64,000 nt of DNA, taken from NCBI RefSeq assembly GCF_964199755.1, contig NC_133914.1:2170001-2234000 (forward strand), in the 5' to 3' direction. Below the pieces are notes generated by a model. The model was not told the DNA's origin and made no database searches. It saw only the letters and a list, made by a program, of their open reading frames with translations. The DNA is from Larus michahellis. Taxonomy: Eukaryota; Chordata; Aves; Charadriiformes; Laridae. Below, one piece after another: positions 1 to 9,857 of this stretch (position 1 is the first letter of the stretch; each line of letters begins with the position of its first letter). Position numbers and translations under genes: made by a program.

Positions 1-2479
1 GACCGGCACCGAGCTGCTCTCTGCTTCGACTTCCTTCCCAGCGCCGAGCCGATTTCCTCCAGCGTCACGTGCGCGGTGTGGGACCGTGGGAGCCTGGCAC
101 GGCATCGCGCCCCGCGGCCTCGTGGGCAGCCCCACGCCGGCAGGTAGGATGGAGCGGCTGCGGCTTGGGGGGGTCCCACACCCGGGGCCATCCCGATGGC
201 AGCACCTGCGCTGGGACACGCTGCTCCGGGGCTGTGCCGGTGCCCCGGGAGCAGGGGGAGCGGCTGGGGAGGAGCAGGTGCAGGGGCTGGGGGGACACGG
301 GGCAGCGCCGGGCACCACCAACCCCACACTGCTGGGAGCGATGGAGCCCCAGGGACGCAGAGCAGCTCCCCGTGCCCCTGGCGCTGGGTGCCCTTGTCTC
401 TGTCCTCGTCCTTGTGGCCCTCGTGGCTGTGGCCGTCTCTTTGGGTGGATGAAACCCACAGGCATTTTTGGTGCCTGTGAGGTCGCCATGGTGAGGGCTG
501 AGCTGATGGCGGCAGGGACCAGGTGGCATCAGGGATGCTGGCCCGCCATGGGGACGGGGAGGGTGGTCTGCCACAGGGCCTGTGTGGCCCACCACAGGGA
601 CAAGGTTGCCCACCATAAGGACAGGGTGGTCCGTAGGCACATGCCTGTGGCCTGATGTTTCATATCCTGCTCTGCCGGGGGCCTCATCTCGGTGGGACCC
701 CGGGCCTCGCTGGCAGAGGGATGCTGCTGTGCCGTAGGCGGTGGCGGGACGGCATCCTGCCCGTGCCGCGGTACCGGTGCTCTGGGGGAGGTTTGCAGCC
801 GCCTGCTCTGCCACACGCAGAGGAAGCGCCGACCGCAGCGGGGCTGGGTGCAGGGCTGGGTGTGGGGATGGCAGGGGGGGCAGCTGCCCCCAAAGAAACA
901 AAGAGGGCCCTGAGCACAGGGTGCTGGGGGCGGTGGGGCAGAGCCGCCATGGGGCTGGTTGGGTGCCACCAAGCATCACTGCTGGCCCCGGCAGCTGTTG
1001 GAGATGGTGCTGGTGGGAATTTTGGCCCAGGAGCACCGTGGGACCTCGTCTCCCACCAGTCCTGTGCACCCCCTGTCCCCCCCACACGACCCTGAGCCCG
1101 GGGTCCCAGGCAGGAGCCAGGGACGGCCCCTGGAGACCTTGTCCGAGCAGGGCGGGGGGGTTGTCAGCCATCCCACCCAGCTGAAGGGTCCCTGGGAGAG
1201 GGGCCGTGATGGCGGTCCTTCCCCTAGCGCCTGATGAGCCCCTTTGCCCCCCCAGCAGCCTGTGACACAGCGAAGGACAAGGAGGGGGAGCGCCCGGGTG
1301 AGTCCTGGGCTGGGGCAGGAGGGAGGGATGGGGATGGGACAGGACCCCTGAGCCCGGGGCAGGTTCCCAGTGCTGCAGCCGCAGCTCCCGTCGGGAAGCG
1401 CTTCCTGTCCCGCTCTCGCCCGGCTGTGCCGCCTGCGCCACCCCAGCCCCGCTCCTGCCTCTGCTCCCAGAGCTGCCGGCACCGGTGAGGATGGAGGCGG
1501 CCAAGGTCCCCCCCAGCAAGAGGATGGCTCCTGCTCCCCCCGTCCCTGCCAAGGCCAAACCGGCCCCCATGCTGCCCAGCAAGTAAGACGCACGGCCGTG
1601 TGGGGGTGTCTGGGGCCACGGCGATGCCCCCAGCACCGCGGCCGTGCCGATGCCCATGCCTGGTCTCCAGAGTGGGGCTGGCGTCTCCCCCACGGGAGGG
1701 CTGAGCATGGCCCGGCTTGACCACCTCTGCCACCCTCCCCAGGCTCGGTGGCCCCCAGCCCTGTGCCTCGGCCGACGTGGAGCTGGGCAGAGCCGGAGAC
1801 ACAGGTAGGTGTTGGGCGCCAGCACTGGGCGCTGCAGCCATGGCGGGGCCGTGCCCTGTGCCGGCACCGGGCGCTGATGCTCTCGCTTTGGCAGATGCTG
1901 ACGGCTTCAGCGTGGTGCCGGTCACCACAGCCAAGCTGAGCCACCCCACCGCCACGCGCCCCCGCGTGCCGGGCCAGCGGCCGCCCAGCCTGGCCCTGGG
2001 GAGCGCTGGGGGTCCCTGCGGGGGGGAGCAGCCCTGGGGGCTCTGTGCCCCTCTCCCCAGCGCGGGGCAGGCGCCCGGCCCGCCGTGGAGCGTGGAGGTG
2101 CTGGCGGCACCGCGGGCGGGAGAGACGCTGGCCCTGGAGGACCTGAAGGCTGAGGTCCGGTCCCTGCACATCCTCGTGGACCTGATGCGAGTCCAGCACC
2201 TGTGAGTGGGGTTGGGGGCGTGCGGGGGGGGTCCCCAGCAGCTTCTGGCTGCTCCCTGTCGAGTCTGGCCCCCGGCTGAGCCGTTGCGTTGCAGGCGGGA
2301 CCTGGAGGACATGCGGCTGGAGATGTGCCAGGAGCGGGCCAAGCGCCAGGCGCTGCAGGTGAGTCCCTGGCGAGGGGCTGCCCCGCTGCTGGGGTCCCGG
2401 CTGCATCCCCCCCCCCAGTGCTCACAACCTCTCCCCGCAGGCGGAGATCGAGCGGGTGCGGAAGGCGCTGCCCTGTTAG
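1..2479 (+). CDS. SH3D21: SH3D21 (SH3 domain-containing protein 21), 3' part only
   Basis: This is the C-terminal part of a gene that begins outside the window. The exons I can support are 1-143 (partial), 1256 or 1259-1297, 1471-1582, 1743-1804, 1895-2201, 2295-2358 and 2441-2479, all with GT/AG borders and compatible phases; the stop is TAG at 2477-2479. The early exons encode Ser/Pro/Lys-rich linker (for example AKVPPSKRMAPAPP). The last three encode a heptad-like coiled coil (LEDLKAEVRSLHILVDLMR, then RDLEDMRLEMCQERAKRQAL) ending in KALPC. SH3D21 is related to the CIN85/CD2AP adaptors, which carry SH3 domains, a proline-rich linker and a C-terminal coiled coil; only the last two parts lie here. 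Identity rests on the coiled-coil end and on the position beside EVA1B, as in human. No exon between 143 and 1256 could be decided. The acceptor at 1251-1258 is a tandem CAGCAG. Confidence 0.72.
552..632. repeat. Short 21-bp imperfect tandem repeat
   Basis: About three to four diverged copies of a 21-bp unit built on GCCCACCACAGGGACA. It lies in the presumed SH3D21 intron between exons ending at 143 and starting at 1256. The rest of 144-1255 is GC-rich, and I see no exon I can defend in it. Confidence 0.45.
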
Positions 2480-2678
2480 CGCGGGCGGGGGGCTGCAGTG
2501 CACCCACACGGTGCCGCTGGGCTGTGCCATGTGCCCCCCACCCCGGCCCCGCTGCCCCCAGCGAGTTCTGCACCGACCAGGCATGAACACCCCCCCACCC
2601 CCGCACACGGGCACTGCTCCCTGCGCGCTGCGGCCCCGAGGCCCCGCACCAGCCCCTGGGCCTATAGATATTGACTAA

Positions 2679-2684
2679 AATAAA
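2679..2684 (+). terminator. SH3D21: SH3D21 poly(A) signal
   Basis: AATAAA lies 200 bp after the SH3D21 stop codon, in a short AT-rich patch inside otherwise GC-rich sequence. Cleavage would fall near 2700. The 3' UTR is therefore about 220 nt. Confidence 0.85.
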
Positions 2685-2768
2685 GTATTTTGGGTATGGA
2701 GAGCTGCTGGGCTGCGTGGGCGCTGCAGGGGGGCTGCCGTAGCCCTGAGGGTTGGGCTGGTCCTGGTG

Positions 2769-2999
2769 GGCACAGGGGGTCCCACCATGGCACTGGGGGC
2801 CCCTCCCTGGTACAAGGGGTCCTGCCCTGACACAGGAGGTCCTACCATGGCACAGGGGGTCGTGCCTGGCACAGGGGGGTCCCTCCATGGCACTGGGGGT
2901 CCTGCCCCAGCACGGGTGGGGTGTCCCTCCCTGGCACAGGGTGTTGCGCTATAGCAAGGTGTCGGGGGGGTCCCTCCCTGGCACAGGGGGTCCCACCAG
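2769..2999. repeat. 20-bp GC-rich minisatellite
   Basis: About 11 tandem copies of a 20-bp unit close to GGCACAGGGGGTCCCACCAT, with a few copies lengthened by 4-6 bp. It begins about 70 bp past the SH3D21 cleavage site. The unit keeps long frames open on both strands, which produces spurious ORFs. Confidence 0.85.
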
Positions 3000-3192
3000 T
3001 GCTGGCTCAGTGGAGAGCCCAGGGCAGGAGCCTGCAGGGCTCAGCCCCCGTCACCGGGAGCGGACGTGCCAGCAGCCACGGGCAGACACTGCCAGCCGGT
3101 CCCGGGGGTGTCCGAGTGCCCCCCGCCACCCCCTGCGCCTTGCCCCGGGCTGGGATGCAGAGCCAGGGCCTGCAGCTGGACAGGGTCAGCGC

Positions 3193-3220
3193 CTCCTCCT
3201 CCTCCTCCTCCTCTTCCTCC
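3193..3220. repeat. (TCC)n trinucleotide repeat
   Basis: An uninterrupted run of CTC/TCC triplets followed by a slightly impure tail, in the intergenic gap between SH3D21 and EVA1B. Confidence 0.8.
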
Positions 3221-3280
3221 AGCCCCCGCACAGTTTCCCAGCCCAGGCCCGGAACATCCTGGCCTGCAGCCACCGGCAAA

Positions 3281-3544
3281 CATCTGGAAAACATCTGGAT
3301 GCTGCTGGCGCTGGCGGCCAGGCCTGGGAAGGAGCTATTTTTATAAAGCTGCTGGGGAGGGGGCAGCAGGGCCCCCCGCGCCCCACGGGGCCGGGTGCGC
3401 GGGCAGGAGGTGGCCCAGCCCTGTGGGGAGCAGCCCGTGTCCCCGGGGAGCGCCGGCCGCCCCACAGCCCAGCAGGGAGACATCCGCCCGGGATGGCCGC
3501 GGGTCAGGGCCGGGCGGTGCCGGAAAGGACCCGGCTAATTTTAG
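3281..3544. promoter_or_regulatory. Candidate muscle-type regulatory element (E-boxes plus MEF2-like sites)
   Basis: Two CATCTG E-boxes sit 11 bp apart at 3281-3286 and 3292-3297. CTATTTTTATA at 3335-3345 resembles an A/T-rich MEF2 site overlapping a TATAAA. CTAATTTTAG at 3535-3544 fits the MEF2 consensus YTAWWWWTAR exactly. All lie in a GC-rich gap between two convergent genes. The pairing of E-box and MEF2 sites is typical of muscle enhancers, but function here is inference. On the - strand the TATAAA could instead be a variant poly(A) signal for EVA1B. Confidence 0.35.
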
Positions 3545-4158
3545 TGGGGACGGGGGGGTGGAGGTGGGGGGGTGGAATTGGCCTGAGTCCCCCCCCCGCC
3601 ACCCGGCACAGCTTGTCCGACCGCTGCAGCCGCGGCCACCCCAGCACGCGGGACCCCCCTCGGTGCACAGGGACCCCCACGCTGGGCTCCGGTCGAGTGT
3701 GACAGCACCATGTTTCTGGGGCAGCACCCCACAGCTTACACGGACGTACAGCCCGGCCGCGACCCACCGCATGGGCCTCCCACCGGTGCCGAGTCGATGG
3801 GGCCAGTGCCCGCGGCCGAGCCCGGCGAGGTCCGCCCTGTCCTCGTCCTTGTCCCCACAGGGTCCTGGGGCTGCTCGGCTGGTGCCAGCAGTCGTACCAA
3901 TGGCTCAAAGTGCATTGTGTCCCGCAGCGGCGGGGGCGAGACTGGCCCTGGGGGTGCCCATGGCACTGGGTGCGGCTGGCAGCGGGGCAGAGGTGCTCCG
4001 GGGCGGCTCCTCCAACCCTGGGCAGTGAGCAGCCCTTCCCCCGCGCTGTCCTCCCACCTCCTGGCCCCAGGTCGGGTCCCAGGGGTGGCACAGTGTCGGC
4101 TGAGCTACCGGGGGGGGAGCTGGGCACGGTGCCGGGGCAGCTGCCCCCATGCCGGGGC

Positions 4159-4752
4159 TCAGTAGTAGTGGACACGGCCCAGGGTGCCGGTGCCGGTGCC
4201 CAGGATGTCGGGCTGCCCGTTGCGCCAGATCTCGCGGATGATGCGCTCGCGCTCCTCCAGCCGCTGCGCCCGCTCCAGCTCCTCTGCCGAGGCGAAGACG
4301 TTGACGGCCAGCGCCCCGTCCCCGGGGCCGTGAGTCTCCAGGGGGATCTCGGTCATCGGCAGCAGCGACTCGGACGCTGCGTGGTCGACGGTGTCCTCCT
4401 CGTCCTCATCCTCGTCCTCATCCTCCTCGTCCTCGTCCTCGCTGAGGTCCCGGTGGCGGGGCGGGGGGCGCGCGGGGGGCCGGCAGGAGATGCGCAGCAC
4501 CAGGAGGCACAGGGTCAGCACCAGCCCGAAGCAGACGCCCAGCACGAAGTAGAGCCCGAAGCTCTCGGGGTTGGCTGTGGGGAGAGCAGAGGGGCTGATG
4601 GACCGGCCGAAACCCCTCCCTGGGGCCCGAAGCGGCCCTGAGGCCCCCCCCGGGCCCTGTCCCTGCCGGGTGTGGGTGGGCTTACCTCGGATGTGCGCGT
4701 ACGCGGCCATGCTGTTGCTCAGCAGCTCCATGTCCCGCTTGCGGCTCTCCAT
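4159..4752 (-). CDS. EVA1B: EVA1B (eva-1 homolog B, FAM176B), single-pass membrane protein
   Basis: Two coding exons, 4686-4752 and 4159-4574, joined in phase, give 160 aa against about 165 in human. The start MESRKRDMELLSN matches the conserved N-terminus of the family. A hydrophobic segment at about residues 28-48 (FGLYFVLGVCFGLVLTLCLL) is the transmembrane helix. It is followed by a basic proline-rich stretch (RPPARPPPRHR) and an acidic run of Asp/Glu at about residues 67-83. The family signature AEELERAQRLEERERIIREI lies at about residues 118-137, and the protein ends in VHYY. EVA1 proteins are small membrane proteins; EVA1A acts in autophagy and apoptosis, and the role of EVA1B is poorly known. 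The exon holding the start begins at 4802 and carries 50 nt of 5' UTR. No canonical AATAAA was seen downstream of the stop. Confidence 0.95.
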   Translation of the reverse strand: MESRKRDMELLSNSMAAYAHIRGKPTHTRQGQGPGGASGPLRAPGRGFGRSISPSALPTANPESFGLYFVLGVCFGLVLTLCLLVLRISCRPPARPPPRHRDLSEDEDEEDEDEDEDEEDTVDHAASESLLPMTEIPLETHGPGDGALAVNVFASAEELERAQRLEERERIIREIWRNGQPDILGTGTGTLGRVHYY

Positions 4753-5174
4753 CTTGTGCCCGGCCACGCTCAGTGTCTCCAGGGACGGCACGTGCTCGGC
4801 ATCTGGGGGACACAGGGGCTGACTGAGGTGCTGCTTGGGGTCCCCTCCGCAGCCATGCCTGGGTGCAACCTTGCCCCAAGGGCTCCCTGCTGAGCACCAG
4901 CTGGCGCAGGGGCTCGTGCCCGGTCTGGGCTGCTCCGGCCACAGCTGAGTCCCCCAGGTGCCAAACCGAAGCCGTCCCGCGCTCCCACCGCCCCTCTGTC
5001 CTTCCTGCGGGACCAGGACGGATACGGCTCCTCCAGGACACGGCGTCAAGCAGATTTGCGGCACTCGGCCAGGCTTTCCATCCCCTGGCCAGGTCATGGG
5101 CAGAGGACACGGCCATGGGACGTGGGGCTGAGCTTGGTGCCAAGCGGAGCTGGGGTCCCAGCGTGCCGGCAGGG

Positions 5175-5175
<1 letters not shown>

Positions 5176-5212
<37 letters not shown>
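5176..5212. repeat. (CA)18 microsatellite
   Basis: A pure CA/TG dinucleotide run of 37 nt in the presumed EVA1B 5' intron. Long overlapping frames across it on both strands are artefacts of the repeat. Confidence 0.97.
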
Positions 5213-5213
<1 letters not shown>

Positions 5214-6458
5214 AGGATCTCGGACAGTAACCCCCATGCTCTGCCTCCACCATGGCCGGGGTCTCCCCTCCGCCCATGCACCCCAGGGCCGCAAGGGGCC
5301 GGTGGTGGGGCAGCGTGTGTGCCCCCCTCGTGGCGCTGCTCCCAGCTCGGCTGTTAGCCATGGGGCCCCACAGCCTGGGGGCAAGGACCGCCTGCGGTGC
5401 AAAGGCCACCAGGGTTGGCAAGCAGCAGGGATCGGGGCTGACCCCGCGCACCCCGGGGCAGGACAGGGCGAGGGGCCGGCACTGGCCCTGGCTGCACGAG
5501 GAGAAGCCACCTACGCTCTCCCAGTGGAGGCAGCCACGGATCCCATGGAACCTGTCCCGGAGCTGGAGAGGGGACATGGGTGCCCCAGGCTGTCCCCCCC
5601 CACCATGGCACCCTGCGGGCTGGGGTGCCTGAGCCCCATGCTGGGTGTGGGGGTGAGCACCCATCTCCCCCCACCCAGGGACTTGCCTGGCCCCAAGCGG
5701 CTGAGCTCCAGCCCCAGCAGCCCGTCCCCACAGCGCTGGTGTGGGGCCGGGTCCCCTCAGCTGTGGGGTGCCCCCAAGGCGTGGGACTGGGCGTGGGGAC
5801 GGGCAGCGGGCAGGGCAGGAGATGATGCAGCGCCCGGCCCTGGCAGGGGACGAGCGCATTTCCCAGAAACATCTCCACGGAGGGAGGAATGAGGAAAGAA
5901 ATGCAGAAAATGTGACACATCAGCAGAACCGTCCCCGGACAGTCCAGCGCTGTGGGGCCGCTGCACATCCCCGGGCTGGGCAGCCCCTCGCCATGGGACA
6001 CCCCGAGACACGGCCAGCGGTGTCCCCAGAAGGGTCCTGGTGCCCTCCCGGCGCAGCAGCCCCACCGCCAGCCTGCAATGGGGCCAGCTGGGGGCTGCAC
6101 GGCCCCGCTGTGGGGCTGGTGGGCAGAGCCCCGCCATGGGGCACCAGGGACTCCCTGGAGCCCCGTCGGTGGCAGGGCTGCTGGCGAGGACACCCCGGGG
6201 CTGGCCCCAGGGACACGAGGGTGCTCAGCACCCGCAGATGGGTGCCCGCGGCCATGGGTGGTGGCAGGGTGGGGGTCCCGGGCGGCAGCATGCACAGGGT
6301 GTGTGTGAACGTGGGGGCACAGATGGCAGGAGCGGGGGCAGGTGGGTGCCAGGCCCTACCCTGCAAGAGACCCGGGGCTGCTCCGCACCCTGGGGACACC
6401 CAGGATCACCCCGGGATACAAGTGCGCCTGCGGGCACAGCCCCGGAGCGCTCAGCCCT

Positions 6459-6681
6459 GCGTGTCTGAGCACTGAGCCCTGTGGCCCCGAGCACTAAGAT
6501 CCGCGTCCCCAAACCCCAAGCTCTGTGTCCCCAAGCCCCCAGCCCCGAGTCCCCAAGCCCCCAGCCCTGCATCCTCAACCGCTGCGTCCCCGAGCTCTGC
6601 ATCCCCAGGCACTGAGCCCTGCGCCCTCAAACCCCGCGTCCCCAAGCACCGAGCCCCACATCCCCAACCCCACGTCCTCGG
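6459..6681. repeat. Minisatellite of alternating 22-bp and 15-bp units
   Basis: About 11 copies based on GCGTCCCCAAGCCCCCAGCCCT (22 bp) or a shortened 15-bp form. It lies just downstream, in the - strand sense, of the candidate EVA1B upstream exon. On the - strand it is strongly G-rich. Confidence 0.8.
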
Positions 6682-6860
6682 GCGCAACGCCGGAGCGCTT
6701 TGAGCAGGGGACAGGGCAGATCCGCGACACCCCGCCGCAGCCATCGGGGCTGGATGGAGGCGGAGTGTTGGGGTCCCTTGGGGTGCCCTGTCTGCTCCAT
6801 GGTCCCCTGTGGCCCTGAGCCCCGTGCTGGTGCCCGGGCGCTGGCGGGGCTGGTACTCAC

Positions 6861-6927
6861 CAGGGTGGCGGGTGGCCCCGGAGCGGGGCAGGAAGGCGAG
6901 CGGCGGCGGGAGCCCGCTGTACTTTGG
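6861..6927 (-). other. EVA1B: Candidate upstream exon of EVA1B
   Basis: A 67-nt segment on the - strand is bounded by a strong acceptor (pyrimidine run CTCTCTTCCCTCTCTCCAG) and a good donor (CTG|GTGAGT). It is GC-rich and lies about 2 kb upstream of the EVA1B exon that starts at 4802. Spliced to 4802 it keeps the EVA1B frame open through to the annotated start. It may be a 5' UTR exon or part of an N-terminally extended product. No transcript evidence is available here. Confidence 0.4.
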
Positions 6928-7678
6928 CTGGAGAGAGGGAAGAGAGAGAAAGGTCTGTTTAGCATTAACGCTGCAGCAACAGGAAATAGTTTGGAGGCGG
7001 CTGGCGGTCAGCGCTCCCCGCCGGAGCCAATGGCAGCCCCGTCCCAACATCGAGCGGGGCGCGGGGCTGGGGCTCGTCCCGCTCCCCCGGGACCCTGCGC
7101 TCGGCCCTGCCGCGGAGACGCCCGCAGCAGGATCAGCCCCGGCCCTCCCTGGGCCCAGGCTGGGCTGGCGGAGCCGGATCCCGGCCGAGCACCCTGGGCT
7201 GAGGGGGCCGTGCCTCGGCCGGACGAAGCCCCACGCGTTGCACTGCTGCCCCGCAGGGACAGGCGCGCGGGGGCTCCTGCCACAGCCCTAGCCCCGCAGC
7301 GTGGGGACAGGCAGGGTCCTGCCCCCGTCCGGGCTGCCCTGTTGGCCCCAGGGGGGCTGGAGCAGCCCAGGCCATGGGGCAGGGGTCCAGCCCCACTGAC
7401 GCTCCCCCGGCCACAGCACGCGCTGCTCCGGAGCGGCAGCGATGTGGGGCAGAGCCGAGGGCGGGGGGCTCTGCCAGCCCTGGACGTGTCAGGACTAGAC
7501 ATCTGGGACACAGAGCCCTGCATCCCACGGTTGTCCCCAAGGGCCCAGGGTCCCTCCCGCATGTCTCTCTGAGCACAACAGCCCCCGCAGCCCCCCGGTC
7601 CCCTCTCCCCCCAGTCCCTGCTCTCCTCCCACCCCAGTCCCCATGGCGTCGCTGTGTGCCGGGTTCTTGGTATGAAGT

Positions 7679-7684
7679 TTTATT
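7679..7684 (-). terminator. STK40: STK40 poly(A) signal
   Basis: AATAAA on the - strand ends a 3' UTR of about 2.2 kb running from 9857, similar to the long 3' UTR I recall for mammalian STK40. The UTR contains a T-rich run at about 7739-7780, which reads as A-rich on the sense strand, and an A-rich stretch at 7971-7990. Confidence 0.75.
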
Positions 7685-9857
7685 GCCGACATGCAGGAGT
7701 AGTTTCGATGTAGTACAAAAATAATGTCTTTATACAAATTTTTTTCCTCTTTTTTTTTTTTTTTTCTTTTCTTTTTTCTTACAACAGGCTCCTTCCCGCC
7801 GCGCGGCCCCCTCCACCCGCACGCCCCCCAGCCGCTCCTGCCCTCCCAGCACCACCCCCTCTTCCAGTTTGCTTTAATACAAGTGTGATTTACTGGCGAT
7901 GACCGGTGCACAGGAATACTGGGTATGATACAGCCTTGCAGGGTCCCCAGAATATTGCTTTAACTTTGGGAAAAAAAAAAATAAAATAAAGAGGTGGGAG
8001 CAAGACAGGAGAAAAGCAGATGGAGAGAGCAGGGCCCCGGGGTGGGGGTGTCCGTGGCCCAGGGGTGCTCAGGGGCTGGGGGTCCCTGCTCTGCTGCTGG
8101 TGGCACAGGGGGGCAATGGGCACACAGCGGGGTGGGCCAGGACAGACCTACCATCTTTAAAATAAATAAGGCTAAGACTCGAGGCTACTGGCTCAGCTGG
8201 CCGGGGTTGGTGCAACCGTTCTAGTCTGTATTAGTGTTCACAATTCCCTGCCTGCCCGCTGCCGAGCAGCTTCGGCGACTTCGCAGGCAGGACATAATGC
8301 CCGACGCTGCCAAGGAGTTTCAGGTCAATCCCTACGTCCCCAACAGAGACACCTGGAGGTTGGCCCAGGCCAGACGCAGTCCACCGCCCCAGCCCGGGGC
8401 AAGAGAAGGCAACACGCTACAAATAGATCTGCTACTCGCTCCCTGCCCGCACGCCCGGGGCGGTAGAGTTGACCCCAAAAAACAGGGCCAGCCCCCACAG
8501 CCGAGGCCACAGCAGCTTCTCCCATCCCTACTCACGCATTTCCTTGTGCCCAGCTCGAGGGTGGCAGGAGAGGGCGATGCCGGAGCTGGTGCAGGGCTGG
8601 GAGCAGCCGGGAGCAGGGGAAGCCCCGGCCAGGGCCCTGCGAGCCCTGGGACCTCTGTGTGAGAACAGTTCATCTGGCAAGACAGGCATCCAGTTCACAA
8701 AATGAGGCTCAGAAACAATCGTTCCTGTTCTCAGCACAGGCAGACGCTCTTCCAGTGGCATTAGGTGACAAACCGGGACATCCTTCTCCCGCCTGAGCGC
8801 CACGCGGGGACAGCAGGGGCAGCCCCGGGTTTGCAGGGCAAGGCTGGGATGGCAAGATAAGCACGGGAACAAATACAGTAGAGACTTCAGCCAGCCCCTT
8901 CCTAATTCTAGGCAGATTATTTTGGGAAGCTTTTTCACATTATAACTCATGTATTATATCTGTACCACAACTGAAGTGTGAAAATGCTAAATCAGAATTA
9001 ATGCAATTTTAACTGCACCTTAGATAAGCTACTGAAAAATAAGATTAAATCATATATCCTTATGAAACTAAAAGAATCAGTGAAAGGTGGGAAAGAGGTC
9101 AGAGGCCACACCGGGCCGAGTCCTGCAAAACCTTTGAACTGCGGACAAGATCCGATCTTTGCAGCGACCGCCTGCAAGAAGGACTCGCGCCCGCAGCGGT
9201 GGCCGGGCTCTGGGGGCAGCCCCCGCTCACACCGGGCAACCGGGCGGCTGCCTGTGCCAGCTCACAAGGGCCTTGGCACGCTGCAGGCCACACATGGCCA
9301 CCAAGGGTCAGACACCACAGCCAAACCAGGTGGCCCGTTAAGGACAGGAAAGATTTGATGCAGACGAAGGGAAGTGGGAGGTTTCAAGAAATGCTTCCTT
9401 TCGAGAAACCCTGATAAATCTAAGCTTATTCAAACCATATGGAGCGAACGCCATCAGCCGGCTCTCCATACTGCACAGCCGCGACTCCTGTGCCAGCAAA
9501 CCGGCTTCACCCTTGGTAGTCTTCTCCTTTCCCACAGGCTTTGCTCGATCCAGAGAACAGCATGGTTAAAAAGACAAGAGAGGTAGATTACAGTCATGAT
9601 TAAAAGCAGATTAGTCATCGAGGCTTCGATTTAAAAAACAGATTCCAGAAGATGCCAAGAGGTTGCTGCTTCCAAAACTAGCTTTTTCAAAAGTCTTCTC
9701 CCTCCAGAGCGAGTGTGTGTGTGTGTCCCTGAACAGAGCTCAGAAGAATTGCTACATTATTCTCCATCACGGGACACCGGTATTGCTGTTGAGCTGTAGT
9801 AGGCGACGTGAAAGGCAGACTGCAGGATGGTGCTTGTGCTCTCAGACGTGTGGGAAG

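Larger units (their letters stand above)
4803..7660. other. EVA1B 5' region and gap to STK40
   Basis: GC-rich sequence between the EVA1B coding exons and the STK40 3' end. Apart from the microsatellite, the minisatellite and the candidate exon at 6861-6927, I see no coding exon. The stretch 6860-7450 is CpG-rich and is the likely EVA1B promoter region. Confidence 0.5.

Noticed and set aside
65-2888. Long - strand frames (600, 476 and 554 codons) across the SH3D21 end
   Set aside because: They are antisense shadows in very GC-rich DNA where stops are rare, and they cross the SH3D21 exons, introns and poly(A) site.
2752-4028. Long + strand frames (316 and 320 codons) between SH3D21 and EVA1B
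   Set aside because: The first is kept open by the 20-bp minisatellite and the other by the low-stop GC-rich background; no domain or start context supports a gene.
5056-5892. Frames running through the (CA)n microsatellite
   Set aside because: The dinucleotide run encodes poly(His-Thr) or poly(Cys-Val) in open frames; no splice or homology support.
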